Assembly (NCBI GenBank): GCA_009602735.1
Contig: WELA01003692.1
Span: 58,624-106,690, forward strand
Direction of reading: 5' to 3'
Length of the DNA stretch: 48,067 nt
From: Mesotaenium endlicherianum
Lineage: Eukaryota > Streptophyta > Zygnematophyceae > Zygnematales > Mesotaeniaceae
Shown: positions 22,376 through 32,817 of the stretch, in pieces
How the letters are laid out: every line of letters begins with the position of its first letter
Position numbering within the stretch: the first letter of the stretch is position 1
The notes under the pieces: generated by a model
Told to the model about the DNA's origin: nothing
The model's database searches: none
The model's input: the letters and a program-made list of their open reading frames with translations, nothing else
Translations under genes and position numbers: made by a program

Positions 22376-24065
22376 CTAATAACAACGTGATGTCCCTTCC
22401 GTCCCCAGCCTATTGCAATTAGGAGGGAATGTCCTCGAGGCCCTATACTCAGGGGAGCCAGACCTCCTCCTGTCTTGGGGTCTTTTGAAGCCTGTCAGAG
22501 AGGGAGGTTCCGTGTAAGGACCCCGCGGAGAACGCAGTAACTGGGCTGTTTCCTCCTGCACAGTCTGGAGGGAGGCAGCCTTCTCCTGGGCAGCCCTCAA
22601 ACTGACAGGTACGTATACCGGCATCCCAGAAGGATGTTGCATGACATGAGCCAAGGGTACATGCCCTCTCTGCGAGGGAGATGCTGGCAGGCCTCTGGCT
22701 ATCTCCCGAGCAGCCCTCTTGTCTGCCCTGTGTGACTGGGTCTCCTTGCCTGGAGATGGGCTGTGTCCTCTGGCAGTTCCCAGCCAAGTGATATCCTCCT
22801 CTTGAGCGAGTTGCTGCGGGGCCCACCCCGTCTTCTCCCTTACAGGGGATGTGGCAGGTGTCAGGATCACGGCGGGGCTAGTGTCCTCCTCCTCGCCTTC
22901 CTCCTCGTCTTCCTCCGACTCCTCCTCCTCGCCGTCCCCGGGTTCCTCTGAGACTTCTGGGGTCTCCTCTGTCCGCTGCTCCAGCTCTTCCCGAGAAAAA
23001 GAATATCCTACTGACCTTCCCCTTTTGGGTGCTGGTGGGGGCTGTTGAGTCCGGACCACATAGAGGTCCTTTTCCCCCTGCTTACTCGCCCATTTGGCAT
23101 AAGCGTGCTTCCCTTTGGAGAATGACTCTCGGGCCGTGCTTCTGTCCCCCTGCATCTCTTGGCTCATGCAGTCTCTGACTCCATCCAACCTTGGGTCCCA
23201 AGCCGCAATGTGAGGGGGCAATACTATGTTCCCCTTTAGGTCTGTCATGAAATCCTCATCCGTCGCCCTGTCATTCTGCTGGTCCCTCATGTTGATGGTC
23301 ATCCACCGCCAATCAGTGGGCTTTTGGAAGAAGGCAGCGTCTGTCTTTTTGAGAGTACAAGGGTACCAGTGCCCTGCAAAGTCCAGCTGACTGGTTTCTC
23401 TGGCCAAAATTCCCAGCTCCTCCTCTCCACCTCATTGTACACGGCCTTGAACCTGTTGTGGGGTGTTGAGTCCTTGAAGCTGTCCGCGTCCATGGGGATC
23501 TTCCTGATGACCCTATCGTCCCCCCAGATACCAGGAATCGAGACAGCCCCTGCTTCGTTCACCTGGCCTCTCTGACGGTATATCCTACCATCCTGGCGTA
23601 ATCGTGGTAGAGGAGGAGCCCTGTGCCGACCTCTATATACTTGTCAAAGTTTTCGGATGTCTCCCCTTCCTCCTGGAGGATTTCCTTCTGCGACTCAATG
23701 CGACTCCTCTGGGCATACTTGAAGGCCTCCTCCAGTAGATCAAAGCCTTTGCCCAGCACCGTGTAGCGGTAGCTGCTGATTCTCCTCTAATCTTCTTCTT
23801 CAGTTTGCTGCTTCCGCTTCTCCTCAGCTTGCTTCTCCTCCTCTGCTTTCTTGGCCTCCTCTGCAGCTTTTCTGTCCATTTCTTCCTGCCTCAGTCTGGC
23901 CTGTTCCTCCTCCTCCTTCTTCTTCTGTGCCTCCCGCTATTGTTGGAGTCGTTGTGATTCCCGAGCGGAGATGGAAGATGATTCGATGTCTCCACGGAAT
24001 TGCAAGTATTCTGCATGTGCCTCTTCCGCCCTTCTCTTGCTCTTGAGCTCCGACTTTTGAGTCAT
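22376..24065 (-). pseudogene. Accessory ORF of element C (broken; unknown function)
   Basis: This sense-strand reading frame of about 560 codons lies between pol and the 3' LTR. It starts at 24065 and is interrupted by TAG codons at 23939 and 23789 and by frame changes near 23560 and 23400. The N-terminal part is a Lys/Glu/Gln/Ala-rich likely coiled coil. The middle part has compact, domain-like sequence (GFDLLEEAFKYAQRSRIES; later IPGIWGDDRVIRKIPMDAD and FEQ-free Trp-containing stretches). The C-terminal part has a run of Glu/Asp and then a basic Ser/Pro/Arg-rich tail. There is no reverse-transcription motif and no clear membrane segment, so the env-like position does not imply an envelope protein. 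It could be a captured host gene or a lineage-specific accessory protein. I do not recognise it. Confidence 0.7.
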
Positions 24066-24268
24066 CCTGCTCAATCATAAACACAATGCAGTTAGTGAAG
24101 TCATGATATTTTGCCGCTACTGAGTGCCCTTGATGAAGAGGAACGCGATCTGGAGAGTTCCTAGTGTGGAATACCTGTTGTGAGTGAATATAAGGAAAAA
24201 TTGAGTTGGAGAGCAAGTGAGTGTGAGCGCAGGTTGAGTGTGTAATATGGTGATCAGAGAATACCACT

Positions 24269-24339
24269 CCCTCCAACTTAATTTTAAAGGTGGGCTGCCT
24301 GTCACAACTGTCACTAACTGTCGCATCCCCCTCCAACTT
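24269..24339 (-). repeat. Two internal copies of the polypurine-tract motif
   Basis: CCCTCCAACTT on the plus strand occurs at 24269-24279 and 24329-24339, identical over 11 bases to the tract at the 3' LTR. Both lie between the pol end (24390) and the accessory frame. Confidence 0.8.
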
Positions 24340-26210
24340 ATATGGAGACAGGACCTCCTGTCACCTTCCCGTGTCAACTGAAATGACTGTTAGGGAGGTG
24401 CCCCAGCCGCCCAAAGGTGGAACCGTTTCAACGCCCCTTTGGCATTGGTCAGCTGGTCTTTAAATTCCTAAGTGTCCCCAGAGGCATCGTAACCCTTCCA
24501 TCGGATGAGCTACTTCATGACATATTTAGACGATCGACGAACCGAGCGAGCGTCTAAAATCTCATCGACCTCATATTCGTCAGGATCGCCGTCCCGGACA
24601 GCGGGGACCGGTCCCGGTTGGACAGGTAACCGACCTGTGAACAGTGTATCACCTTTGATGTATGGTTCTAGAAAGGAGACATTAAAGACCGGGTGACCCT
24701 TGTAGTCAGCTGACATGTTCAGTTTGTAAGCATTCTGACCGACACGACGTACCACCGAATATGGACCGACCCATACAGGGCCAAGCTTTTTCTTGACCAA
24801 ACCAGGGAGGTACAGGTGCTGAGAATGCAGTTTGACTAAATCGCCCATAGAAAATGTCAGCTCCCGACAGTGTTGATTAGCATATTTTTGTTGGTTTTCT
24901 TGGGATTTGTGCAGGTTTTGTTGGACTTTCGACAGGGTGTCAGCAAACTCCTGAGTTAACTGGAGAAAGACCGAGTTGTCAATCCCTTCAGGGTCAGTTA
25001 AAGACTCCCCCAGTACATCTAAAGGAGACTTAGGGACTCTACCCAGGCTGAGTTCAAAAGGAGTCTTGCCCGTTGACGTGTGCACCGCACTGTTGACCGC
25101 AAACTGAATTTGAGGCAACAGGTCATCCCAATTATCTTGTTTTTGGTTAATATATGCTCTCAGCACCTCCTGCAGAACTCGGTTAGTTCGTTCAGTCTGC
25201 CCATAAGTCTGAGGGTTGTTTGCTGTGCTGAGCATCTGTTTGACTCCCATTAACCCCATTAAAGCTCTCCAGAACTTAGAGGTGAATTTTGAGTCTCTGT
25301 CTGAGATGATATTAGATGGTAGCCCATGTTGGCATACTACATGGTTGTAAAACTGTCTCGCTGTTTCGAATGCACTAACTTTGACAGTTGTGGGGATGAA
25401 AATGACCATTTTTGTCAGTTTATCCACGACTACCAGTATCGAATCATGCCCATTAGCAGCTCGTGGCAGTGTGACCACCCAGTCCATGGATATAGTTTCC
25501 CAGCGTCCAGCTGGGATGGGCAGTGGTTGCAAGAGACCTCCGGGTGGTGTGTGCCGAGACTTATTTCTCTGACACTGGTCACAGGACTTGACATATTTCA
25601 AGACTTCCCCGGGTAACCCCTCTTAATGATAATGTTTTGCCACTTTGCCAACAGTTTTGGCCTGCCCCAAATGTCCACCCAGGAGACTGTCATGAGCTTG
25701 ACTCAGTAAGAGAGACCTTATTTCCAAGTTATAAGGAATGACCAGCTTCAGCCTGCCTGAAGTGGTTTCAGTCACCCAGACCCCTCCCTTAAGCTTATAC
25801 CCGAGTGCAGTAGCACGACACACACCAGTAGTGGGGCTGGGCTCAAATGTTGGGTCAGAAAGGTAGGCTTTCCTAAGTTGTTCAAGGAAGGACTTTAGTG
25901 AAGTGAGTGCACAAAGGACTTTATCTACAGCATGCTGACTTAAATTCCAATCTTGCAAGTCAGGTCTTCTAGAGAGTGCATCAGCAGGATTCAACTTCCC
26001 TGGTTTGTAGTCGATCTGGACTTGGAAGTGCTCCAGCATCTGGCTCCAGCGGTTCTCCCTCCTCGACAGCTTGGACTTTCTCTGAAAGTGAGTCAGAGCT
26101 AGATGATCTGTAATCACCTTAAAAGCTTTACCATGTAAGTATGCTCTCCACTGTTTGAGTACATGAATGATAGCTAGCAGCTCTTTATCATGCACTGAGT
26201 AATTAATCTC

Positions 26211-26321
26211 NCGATTAAATTTCATANNNNNNNNNNNNNNNNNNNNNNNNNNNNNNNNNNNNNNNNNNNNNNNNNNNNNNNNNNNNNNNNNNNNNNNNNN
26301 NNNNNNNNNNNNNNNNNNNNN
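26211..26321. other. Assembly gap inside element C RNase H
   Basis: There is one unknown base at 26211 and 95 unknown bases at 26227-26321. The reading frame is the same on both sides, so the gap length is at least close to a multiple of three. Confidence 0.99.
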
Positions 26322-28166
26322 AATAGCACCCATGGCAAAGTCACAGGCATCAGTAACCACCTGCACCGGTTTGCTGGGGTCATACACGGCTAGCACTGGG
26401 GCAGAACAAAGGGCATCTTTAAGGGTCTGGAAGGCAGCCTGCTGCTCTTCCCCCCACACATACCCGATGTCTTTCTTAGTAAGGTCAGTCAGTTTACTGG
26501 CCTTTGTGGAATAATTCTCAATAAATCTCCTATAGTAGTTAGCCAACCCGAGGAAGGATCTAACTTCAGAGACAGACCGTGGTACTGGCCAGTCCCTTAT
26601 GGTCTGGACTTTCTTAGGATCCACGCTGATGCCCCTTTTACTGACAATGTGGCCTAAGAATTCAATACTGTCTTTAAAAAAATCACACTTGCTCATTTTA
26701 GCATAGAGTTGATTCGTTCTCAGAGTGTCCAGGACTGTCTCTAAGTGTTCAGCGTGCTGAGCTTCATCTTTAGAGAAAATTAAAATATCATCCAGGAAGA
26801 CTTGCACAAACTTATCCAAACAAAGTCTGAAAATGTCATTCATAGCACCCATGAAGGTGGCAGGAGCATTAGTCAGTCCAAATGGCATCACGTTGAACTC
26901 ATAGTGTCCATAACGTGTACGGAAGGCAGTCTTGTGTTCATCCCCCTCAGCAATTCTGATTTGATGATAACCACTCTTGAGATCTATCTTACTGAACACC
27001 TTAGCACCAGACAGGGTATCAAGCAAGTCCTCGATCTTGGGTAAAGCATACTTGTTCTTTATTGTAATTCTGTTCAGGGCTCTGTAATCCACACACATCC
27101 GCATACTGCCATCAGTTTTCTTTACAAATAGGATGGGTGTGCCGTAAGGTGATTCACTGGGAGAAATGTAACCATTTTTCTCAAGCTCTGCAATCTGTGT
27201 TTTCAACTCCTCGCTCTCCACATAAGACAAGCCATACGTGCGTTGCCAAGGTGGTTGACTCCCTGGTAATAGATCAATCCTATGATCTACTTCCCTCTTA
27301 GGGGGTAGTCCTGGAGGCATATTAAATACATCCGTGTACTGAGCAACAATTTTTGCAGCAGTAGGGTGCTCCGGAGGGCTTACCTTTTTCTCAACCACTT
27401 CTTCAGGTTGAGGAGGTACCTCTCTTAGCAGCAGACAGGACATTCTGTCTTTCTTCTACTTCCAGCTTTTGACGAACTCCATTGCATTCAGCAACTTGCA
27501 TCCTTCTGGAAGCCTCTTCTTTTCCTTCATTTGCCATCCACACAGGACAAGAGGAAGAGCACTGGTGGGTGCCAAGTTAGTCTGCCCATCACTGGCTCCT
27601 CTTGCTTTAACTGTACCTCTGCTCCAACACACTTCAGCTTGATGTCTATTAAGCCAGGACCTGCCTAGCACGAGATCATAAAAGCCAGTGTTGAGTACCT
27701 CAAATGTAAGCGTTTCAGTTAGAACTGCAATGCCAGAACCTAACTGGACCTCAATAGGCTTGGTTATAACTCCTCCCGGGATACTTGAGGCATCTCCAAG
27801 GAATATTTTTCTATTCCCTTGGGTGACAGTAGGCAGCCTTAGCCGCTTAACTAAGTCCTTGTGGATAAAAGTATGTGACGCCCCTCCGTCAACAAATGCC
27901 CTCACCTTCCTACCTGCAATCATGCAATGCAGTAGGATAGGGGGGACTGTCTTTTCCTGACTTTCGCATTGTTCTCCTGACGTAGCAAAGAAATGTTGGA
28001 CATCAGGTGGAACAAGAGCATCCAGAGTGTGCACTCTCTGGGCGTCTATATTGCTGATGGTCTCCTTCATCTGGTTGTCAGGCATGCATAGTGAATCCAG
28101 TTCAGCAGGACCCATAATACCTGCTACGAGGGCAGCTAGTGACGACTCACTATCTCTAGCATCCTC

Positions 28167-28208
28167 ACAGTCAGTAGACTGGATTACTGACTGTTGCTGT
28201 CTTTTAAA
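28167..28208 (-). promoter_or_regulatory. -1 ribosomal frameshift site of element C
   Basis: On the sense strand the heptamer T TTA AAA (28208-28202), in the gag frame, is followed by a 7-nt spacer and a perfect 10-bp stem, ACAGTCAGTA with TACTGACTGT (28194-28167), around an 8-nt loop. The gag stop TAA falls in the stem-loop, and the pol frame is exactly -1 relative to gag. All parts of a classical simultaneous-slippage signal are present; efficiency is untested. Confidence 0.88.
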
Positions 28209-29662
28209 GGCTGGTCTTTTCTCTCGACCTTAGGCAGGTGCTTGACCGGACACTGTTCTCTGTAGTGGCCTTTCTGCTGACAATGGTAGCAAGTAGATTT
28301 TGCTGAGGCTGGTCTCGGCTTAGTCCTACCACCACCCCTTCCATAGCCACCTCGAGAGGGACCACCTCTACCTCTAGACTGAATAGCATTGTACTCATAC
28401 TCATATTCATCACCCTGATTATCCTCAGCCTGGTCTCCTTCAACTGCATTGTAGGAACCGTGGGGCTTTTTGACAATCTTAGACACCAAAGCGTTACTCT
28501 GGCGCTTGTGATTGAACTGCTGCTGATCCCAGGCGTCAGCATCCTGGATCAAGTCAGCCAGTTTCTCATACTTTTTCTCAGCAAAATGACCAGAGACCTC
28601 GGATTTCAAGCCATACCTGAAGTATGCTATCCTATACCGTTCTGGCAAATCAGGCTGCTTCATCATGTTCTCTTGGAACTTTTGAGCAAACTCAGCAACT
28701 GAAGTGGTCTGCTTCAGTGTCAGGGAGATCATCGCATAGATAGCTTTCTCCTGCTGGTTGATGACATCAAACTTCTCATGCAACTTCTCGACAAACTCTA
28801 CCCACGTAGGGTCACCGAGTTGCCGAGCCTTACGCTCTTCCTTCCAGTAAAGCCACCAGTCTGCGGCACTGCCTTTCAGTAGCGCACCGGTGTGCCTGAC
28901 CTTCTCGTAATCTTGCAGTTCTGGGTAGTTCTCCAGCCACTGCTCAACATCCGCGAGAAACTTGATCAGGTAATATTTTCTGTTTCCCTCAGGATCATAG
29001 TCCTGGGGAGGTTTCGGCTTGGGCTTACTAGGCCCTCGGCCACCACCACTAGTGGTGTGAGACCCCAGTTGGTCTCTGTCCCGGAGTAGGGACATTATGA
29101 TTCTTTTGTCCTCCTGCTGGGACTGATACATGGTCGCCATTTGCGACTGCATCTGAACGAACAATGCTCCCAAGTCTACATTTTGGGGTGGTAGATTAGC
29201 AAATGCAGCAGCAGCATTGGCATCTACTCGCTGAGTAGTGTCCTCAACAATCCCTCTTGCTCCTGCAGCAGCAATTCCTGCCGCATTCAGCCGGTCACGT
29301 ATTTGACCTAGGGGTACATTGAGTTGTACAGCAGTAGGTGGGTTCAGAACATTGGCCCTTGATGCCATAAGTTCCTCGAGAGTGCGCTCGTCAGCTGGCT
29401 GTCTTTCCCTCCTTTCTGTATCTTCAGCTGCCTTTGCTAATTGTTCAGCTTCTAGCCTGGCTCTCTCCTCCTCAGCTTGCTGTGCTGCGACTGCGGCAAT
29501 AGCAGCTGCCTCATCTGCAGCCTCCCTAGCTGCAGTATCTGCTACTGCTTCAGAATAGGTACGGTTTCCCGCTACATGGCTTTCCGCCTGGTTTTCGACA
29601 TTCTCGTTATCCTGGTTCTCCATGTCTCGGGAGTTGCTAGTTTGAGACCTTGTCCTTACCAT
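28184..29662 (-). CDS. gag: Gag of element C
   Basis: An intact frame of 492 aa encodes the structural protein that packages element RNA. It begins MVRTRSQ, followed by an acidic and Ala/Glu-rich, probably coiled-coil segment (about 40-110). A retrotransposon gag/capsid region follows (about 230-390; GSAADWWLYWKEE, TLKQTTSVAEFAQKF), then a Gly/Arg-rich RGRGG stretch and a CCHC zinc knuckle (residues 458-471, C-X2-C-X4-H-X4-C) for nucleic-acid binding. The start follows the PBS by 20 bp, and the end overlaps the frameshift signal that leads into pol. It is the only undamaged frame of this element. Confidence 0.93.
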   Translation of the reverse strand: MVRTRSQTSNSRDMENQDNENVENQAESHVAGNRTYSEAVADTAAREAADEAAAIAAVAAQQAEEERARLEAEQLAKAAEDTERRERQPADERTLEELMASRANVLNPPTAVQLNVPLGQIRDRLNAAGIAAAGARGIVEDTTQRVDANAAAAFANLPPQNVDLGALFVQMQSQMATMYQSQQEDKRIIMSLLRDRDQLGSHTTSGGGRGPSKPKPKPPQDYDPEGNRKYYLIKFLADVEQWLENYPELQDYEKVRHTGALLKGSAADWWLYWKEERKARQLGDPTWVEFVEKLHEKFDVINQQEKAIYAMISLTLKQTTSVAEFAQKFQENMMKQPDLPERYRIAYFRYGLKSEVSGHFAEKKYEKLADLIQDADAWDQQQFNHKRQSNALVSKIVKKPHGSYNAVEGDQAEDNQGDEYEYEYNAIQSRGRGGPSRGGYGRGGGRTKPRPASAKSTCYHCQQKGHYREQCPVKHLPKVERKDQPLKDSNSQ

Positions 29663-29681
29663 ACAAAGAAGACTGTGATAA

Positions 29682-29695
29682 CTGCTCCGATACCA
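29682..29695 (-). promoter_or_regulatory. Primer binding site of element C
   Basis: The sense sequence TGGTATCGGAGCAG lies one base after the LTR. Its first 12 bases are identical to the PBS of A, B and D, including the G at position 8 where plant initiator tRNA-Met would predict A. Confidence 0.8.
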
Positions 29696-29696
29696 C

Positions 29697-30418
29697 TGAA
29701 ATGAATCGACTTACCAAATAGGCGATTAACAATTAATAAAGATCTTTATATCAGCAAGTAATCTTTATGGTATTTTCCGTTAATTGGTTAAACGGCAAAG
29801 GACAACACACTAGCAGTGAATAATACTCGTCAGTCACATGCGAGTAAACTAGCATCAATAATGCAAATCAGTAAACTCATACATAAGCAAGGTTAGAAGA
29901 CAGTGCGTATCAATGGCTTCTCGCCTTGGCTTCAGATCTCTCTCAGTAAGCCGTACAAGAGAGTTGGCCTCGTTTCCGAATGTTGAACTCGAGAGCAATG
30001 CCTAGCATATGTACATGGAATGAGTTTACTGTTCAACGGTCAGTGCGATGGCACCGCCTACCCGGGAGTTAACCACGTTGGTAGGACCTCGGTTAACCAA
30101 ATCCACCGCCATCTCCCATCATCCCGAATCGCCATCCATCATAGGGATGTCATCTGGCCATTCATCTAGCATAACACACTTAGATGCATATCGAGGCAGT
30201 TCGCTGCTACCGAGTACGGAAGTCAGCTGGCTGTCAAAGAATGTGTCAGCAAGCTGACTTAAGGTGACCTCAGCCTGCTACTTCTGGCCTGAGTCATTAA
30301 ACTGATATTAAGTATAAAGTCCAGCAGATTGATTGTTAACTAGAGTTCAGCAGACTGAACTTATTTAACTATATCATTTAAATGAATATTATGTCAACCA
30401 GTATATTGACTCATTACA
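29697..30418 (-). repeat. 5' LTR of element C
   Basis: This 722-bp LTR is closely similar to the one at 21614-22333 and has the same terminal sequences. Confidence 0.93.
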
Positions 30419-30904
30419 GCCTCGTTTCCGAATGCCGAACTCGAGAGTAATGCCTAGCATATGTACATGGAATGAGTTTACTGTTCAACGGTCAGTGCGA
30501 TGGCACCGCCTACCCGGGAGTTAACCACGTTGGTAGGACCTCGGTTAACCAAATCCACCGCCATCTCCCATCATCCCNGTTAACCAAATCCACCGCCATC
30601 TCCCATCGTCCCGAATCGCCATCCATCATAGGGATGTCATTTGGCCATTCATCTAGCATACCACACTTAGATGCATATCGAGGCAGTTCGCTGCTACCGA
30701 GTACGGAAGTCAGCTGGCTGTCAAAGAATGTGTCAGCAAGCTGACTTAAGCTGACTTCAGCCTGCTGCTTTCGGCCGAGTCATTAAACTGATATTAAATA
30801 TGAAGTCCAGCAGACTGATTATAAATTAGAGTTCAGCAGGCTGAACTTAATTAACTATTATATTTGAATGAATATTATATCAACTAATATACTGATTCAT
30901 TACA
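30419..30904 (-). repeat. Extra partial LTR of element C with assembly join
   Basis: Directly after the complete LTR the sequence restarts in mid-LTR (GCCTCGTTTCCGAATG, matching about 29967). It runs to a single N at 30578, then steps back about 35 bases (GTTAACCAAATCCACC repeated) and continues to the LTR end at 30904, where the TSD follows. The step back at the N is an assembly artefact. The partial LTR itself could be real (unequal recombination) or part of the same misjoin. Confidence 0.75.
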
Positions 30905-30948
30905 ACATGTGTAAGACCTGACTTGACGCGTCGAGAAGTCGCTTTTTT

Positions 30949-30962
30949 TGGCGGGGGGGTGA
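30949..30962 (+). promoter_or_regulatory. Polypurine tract of element B
   Basis: TGGCGGGGGGGTGA abuts the 3' LTR start TGTAGTG. D has CTATCGGGGGGGTGA in the same place. Confidence 0.8.
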
Positions 30963-31465
30963 TGTAGTGATTTGAGTTATTATATATTAGTTTGCATATA
31001 TTTTAATGTTTTCAAATATATTTGGAGTGGTATTGTGTGGATTCAAGTGTGAATAGGTACTCTAGTGACTTGGTTCATGTCCTTTGAACCTTCTAAGGCA
31101 TTTTCGAAGTTAGAGGAAAGACCTAGAAGAACTCCACGTGGCAAAAGTCAAATGTGCCATTTTTAGGTCAAAAGGACATGTGTACATTATTCTAGAAAGA
31201 GGTGGCAAGTTTTGGGATGTGTTGGGTGCCAACACATCAACATACACCTTCCTAGAAATTACTTATTTAGCATGTATATAAACAAGAGCTAGAGCATAGA
31301 AAGACATTCAAGAATCACTCTTGTACTTGCCAAAATCCAGAAATATATTAACTTTCAAGAAGCCATCTCTCTTTCAAGAAGCTACCACTTGTGTTCAAAG
31401 ATCCTTGTCTTGAATAGATAAAGTATTATATTTCACTAAGTACTTCATCTATCTGTTTCACTACA
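30963..31465 (+). repeat. 3' LTR of element B
   Basis: This 503-bp LTR runs from TGTAGTG to CACTACA and is followed by TSD ATAAC. It differs from the 5' LTR at scattered bases, for example GGAGTAGT against GGAGTGGT. Confidence 0.95.
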
Positions 31466-32262
31466 ATAACCCTCGACTCACTTACCGTAGTGTGCCATAG
31501 TTGCACACTAATACAAGGCACGAGAAAGAGGCGAGCTTGAGGACTAGAGCTTCTCCTTTAGAAACTCATGGCCTCTTGCCTACCAGGCATACAAGCATGT
31601 ATAAGCGCATACACAACATCAGGGCTGAATAGTAAAGGCGCTCTCATTCAGATGACCATAAAGTAGCTAAAACACATCCCACTGACTTAGGTGCAAAACC
31701 TTGGAATCTGTCCGCTGTATGACCCCAAAAAGTGAGAGGGCATAACTCTGTCACGACTACTCTAAATTGAGCAAACTCAACGGCAACAGATTCATCTTGA
31801 CAAGACCTTTCCGAAAAGTCATAGTTCGCTGTACTTGGAGGGCAGACGAAGCAGCCATGTCAATTATTGTGAAGGCTGGTCATTAGAACGAACCCAAAAG
31901 TGCACATATGACTTGCAAGTAGAAATCCCACTGTAAAGCCTACTGTCTAGAATGAGGGATTACAAGATCCCAGTTTGCTATGTACCTAGTGACCACCTGG
32001 TTGACCACGACGCAAGGTGCGCCGTTTCGTGGGAAACCCGTTAAGTTGGAACCCACGGATCTAGGTCTAACGACCATATTAATTGGTCGGTTGACTGAAG
32101 TCCTAATAGTTCAGTTGACTGACGACGGCTCCGCCTACCCAGGAGTTAACCACACTGGTAGGACATCGGTTTACCGAATCTCAGTTGACCTTTCGATTTT
32201 CAGTATACTACGGTCCTATGTGCCAATCTACAAACAATTATCTATTCTCAGCGTACTGAAGC

Positions 32263-32765
32263 TGTAGTGAAACAGATAGATAAGGTACTTAGTAAAACAA
32301 AATACTTTATCTATTCAAGACAAGGATCTTTGAACACAAGTGGTAGCTTCTTGAAAGAGAGATGGCTTCTTGAAAGTTAATATATTTCTGGATTTTGGCA
32401 AGTACAAGAGTGATTCTCCCCTGTCTTTCTATGTTCTAGCTCTTGTTTATATACTTGCTACATAAGTAATTTCTAGGAAGGTGTATGTTGATGTGTTGGC
32501 ACCCAACACATCCCAAAACTTGCCACCTCTTTCTAGAATAATGTACACATGTCCTTTTGACCTAAAAATGGCACATCTGACTTTTGCCACATGGAGTTCT
32601 TCTAGGTCTTTCCTCTAACTTCGAAAATGCCTTGGAAGGTTCAAAGGACATGAACCAAGTTACTAGAGTACCTATTCACACTTGACTCCACACAATACTA
32701 CTCCAAATATATTTGAAAACATTAAAATATATGCGAACTAATATATAATAACTCAAATCACTACA
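32263..32765 (-). repeat. 3' LTR of element D
   Basis: This 503-bp LTR is bounded by TGTAGTG/CACTACA and is almost identical to the 5' LTR. Confidence 0.96.
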
Positions 32766-32780
32766 TCACCCCCCCGATAG
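32766..32780 (-). promoter_or_regulatory. Polypurine tract of element D
   Basis: The sense sequence CTATCGGGGGGGTGA ends exactly at the 3' LTR start. Confidence 0.82.
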
Positions 32781-32817
32781 AAAAAGCGACGTCTCGGCGC
32801 GTTACGTCAGGTTTTAC

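Larger units (their letters stand above)
24390..28208 (-). pseudogene. pol of element C (single frame with stop codons)
   Basis: It is read in the -1 frame from the slippery site at 28208. Protease has FVDGGASHTFI, the DGG variant seen in some plant gypsy elements. A TAG at about 27453 precedes the reverse transcriptase ([41 protein letters not shown]). RNase H is crossed by the assembly gap. The integrase zinc finger has a TAA at 25623 next to HYH. The integrase core has D, D and E (SMDWV, SDRDSKF, GQTERTNR), followed by GPY. The chromodomain (ends RWKGY...KRFH) contains TAG at 24510 and about 24468. All segments share one frame, so only stop codons, not indels, kill it. Loss of function is recent. 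Confidence 0.9.
21614..30904 (-). mobile_element. Element C: second chromovirus family, nested in B, with accessory ORF
   Basis: On the reverse strand the order is 5' LTR (29697-30418, followed outward by a partial LTR repeat to 30904), PBS, gag, pol, accessory reading frame, polypurine tract, 3' LTR (21614-22333). TSD ACATG is at 21609-21613 and 30905-30909. Gag is intact. Pol is one frame with a few stop codons, and the accessory frame has two frameshifts. Its sequence is clearly different from B/D, although both end pol in a chromodomain. Gaps of unknown bases at 26211 and 26227-26321 fall in RNase H. Confidence 0.95.
15549..31465 (+). mobile_element. Element B: Ty3/gypsy chromovirus interrupted by element C
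   Basis: LTRs lie at 15549-16047 and 30963-31465, with TSD ATAAC at 15544-15548 and 31466-31470. Without the nested C (21614-30904) and its extra 5-bp TSD it is about 6.6 kb, the size of D. The order is LTR, PBS, gag, pol (protease, RT, RNase H, integrase, chromodomain), 43-bp repeats, polypurine tract, LTR. Gag and pol have many frameshifts, so it is dead. The two LTRs differ at several places in the first 200 bases alone, so it is older than D. Confidence 0.96.

Noticed and set aside
22376-24065. Accessory frame of element C as a viral envelope gene
   Set aside because: There is no signal peptide, no transmembrane segment and no cysteine pattern; the content is coiled-coil, acidic and basic stretches.
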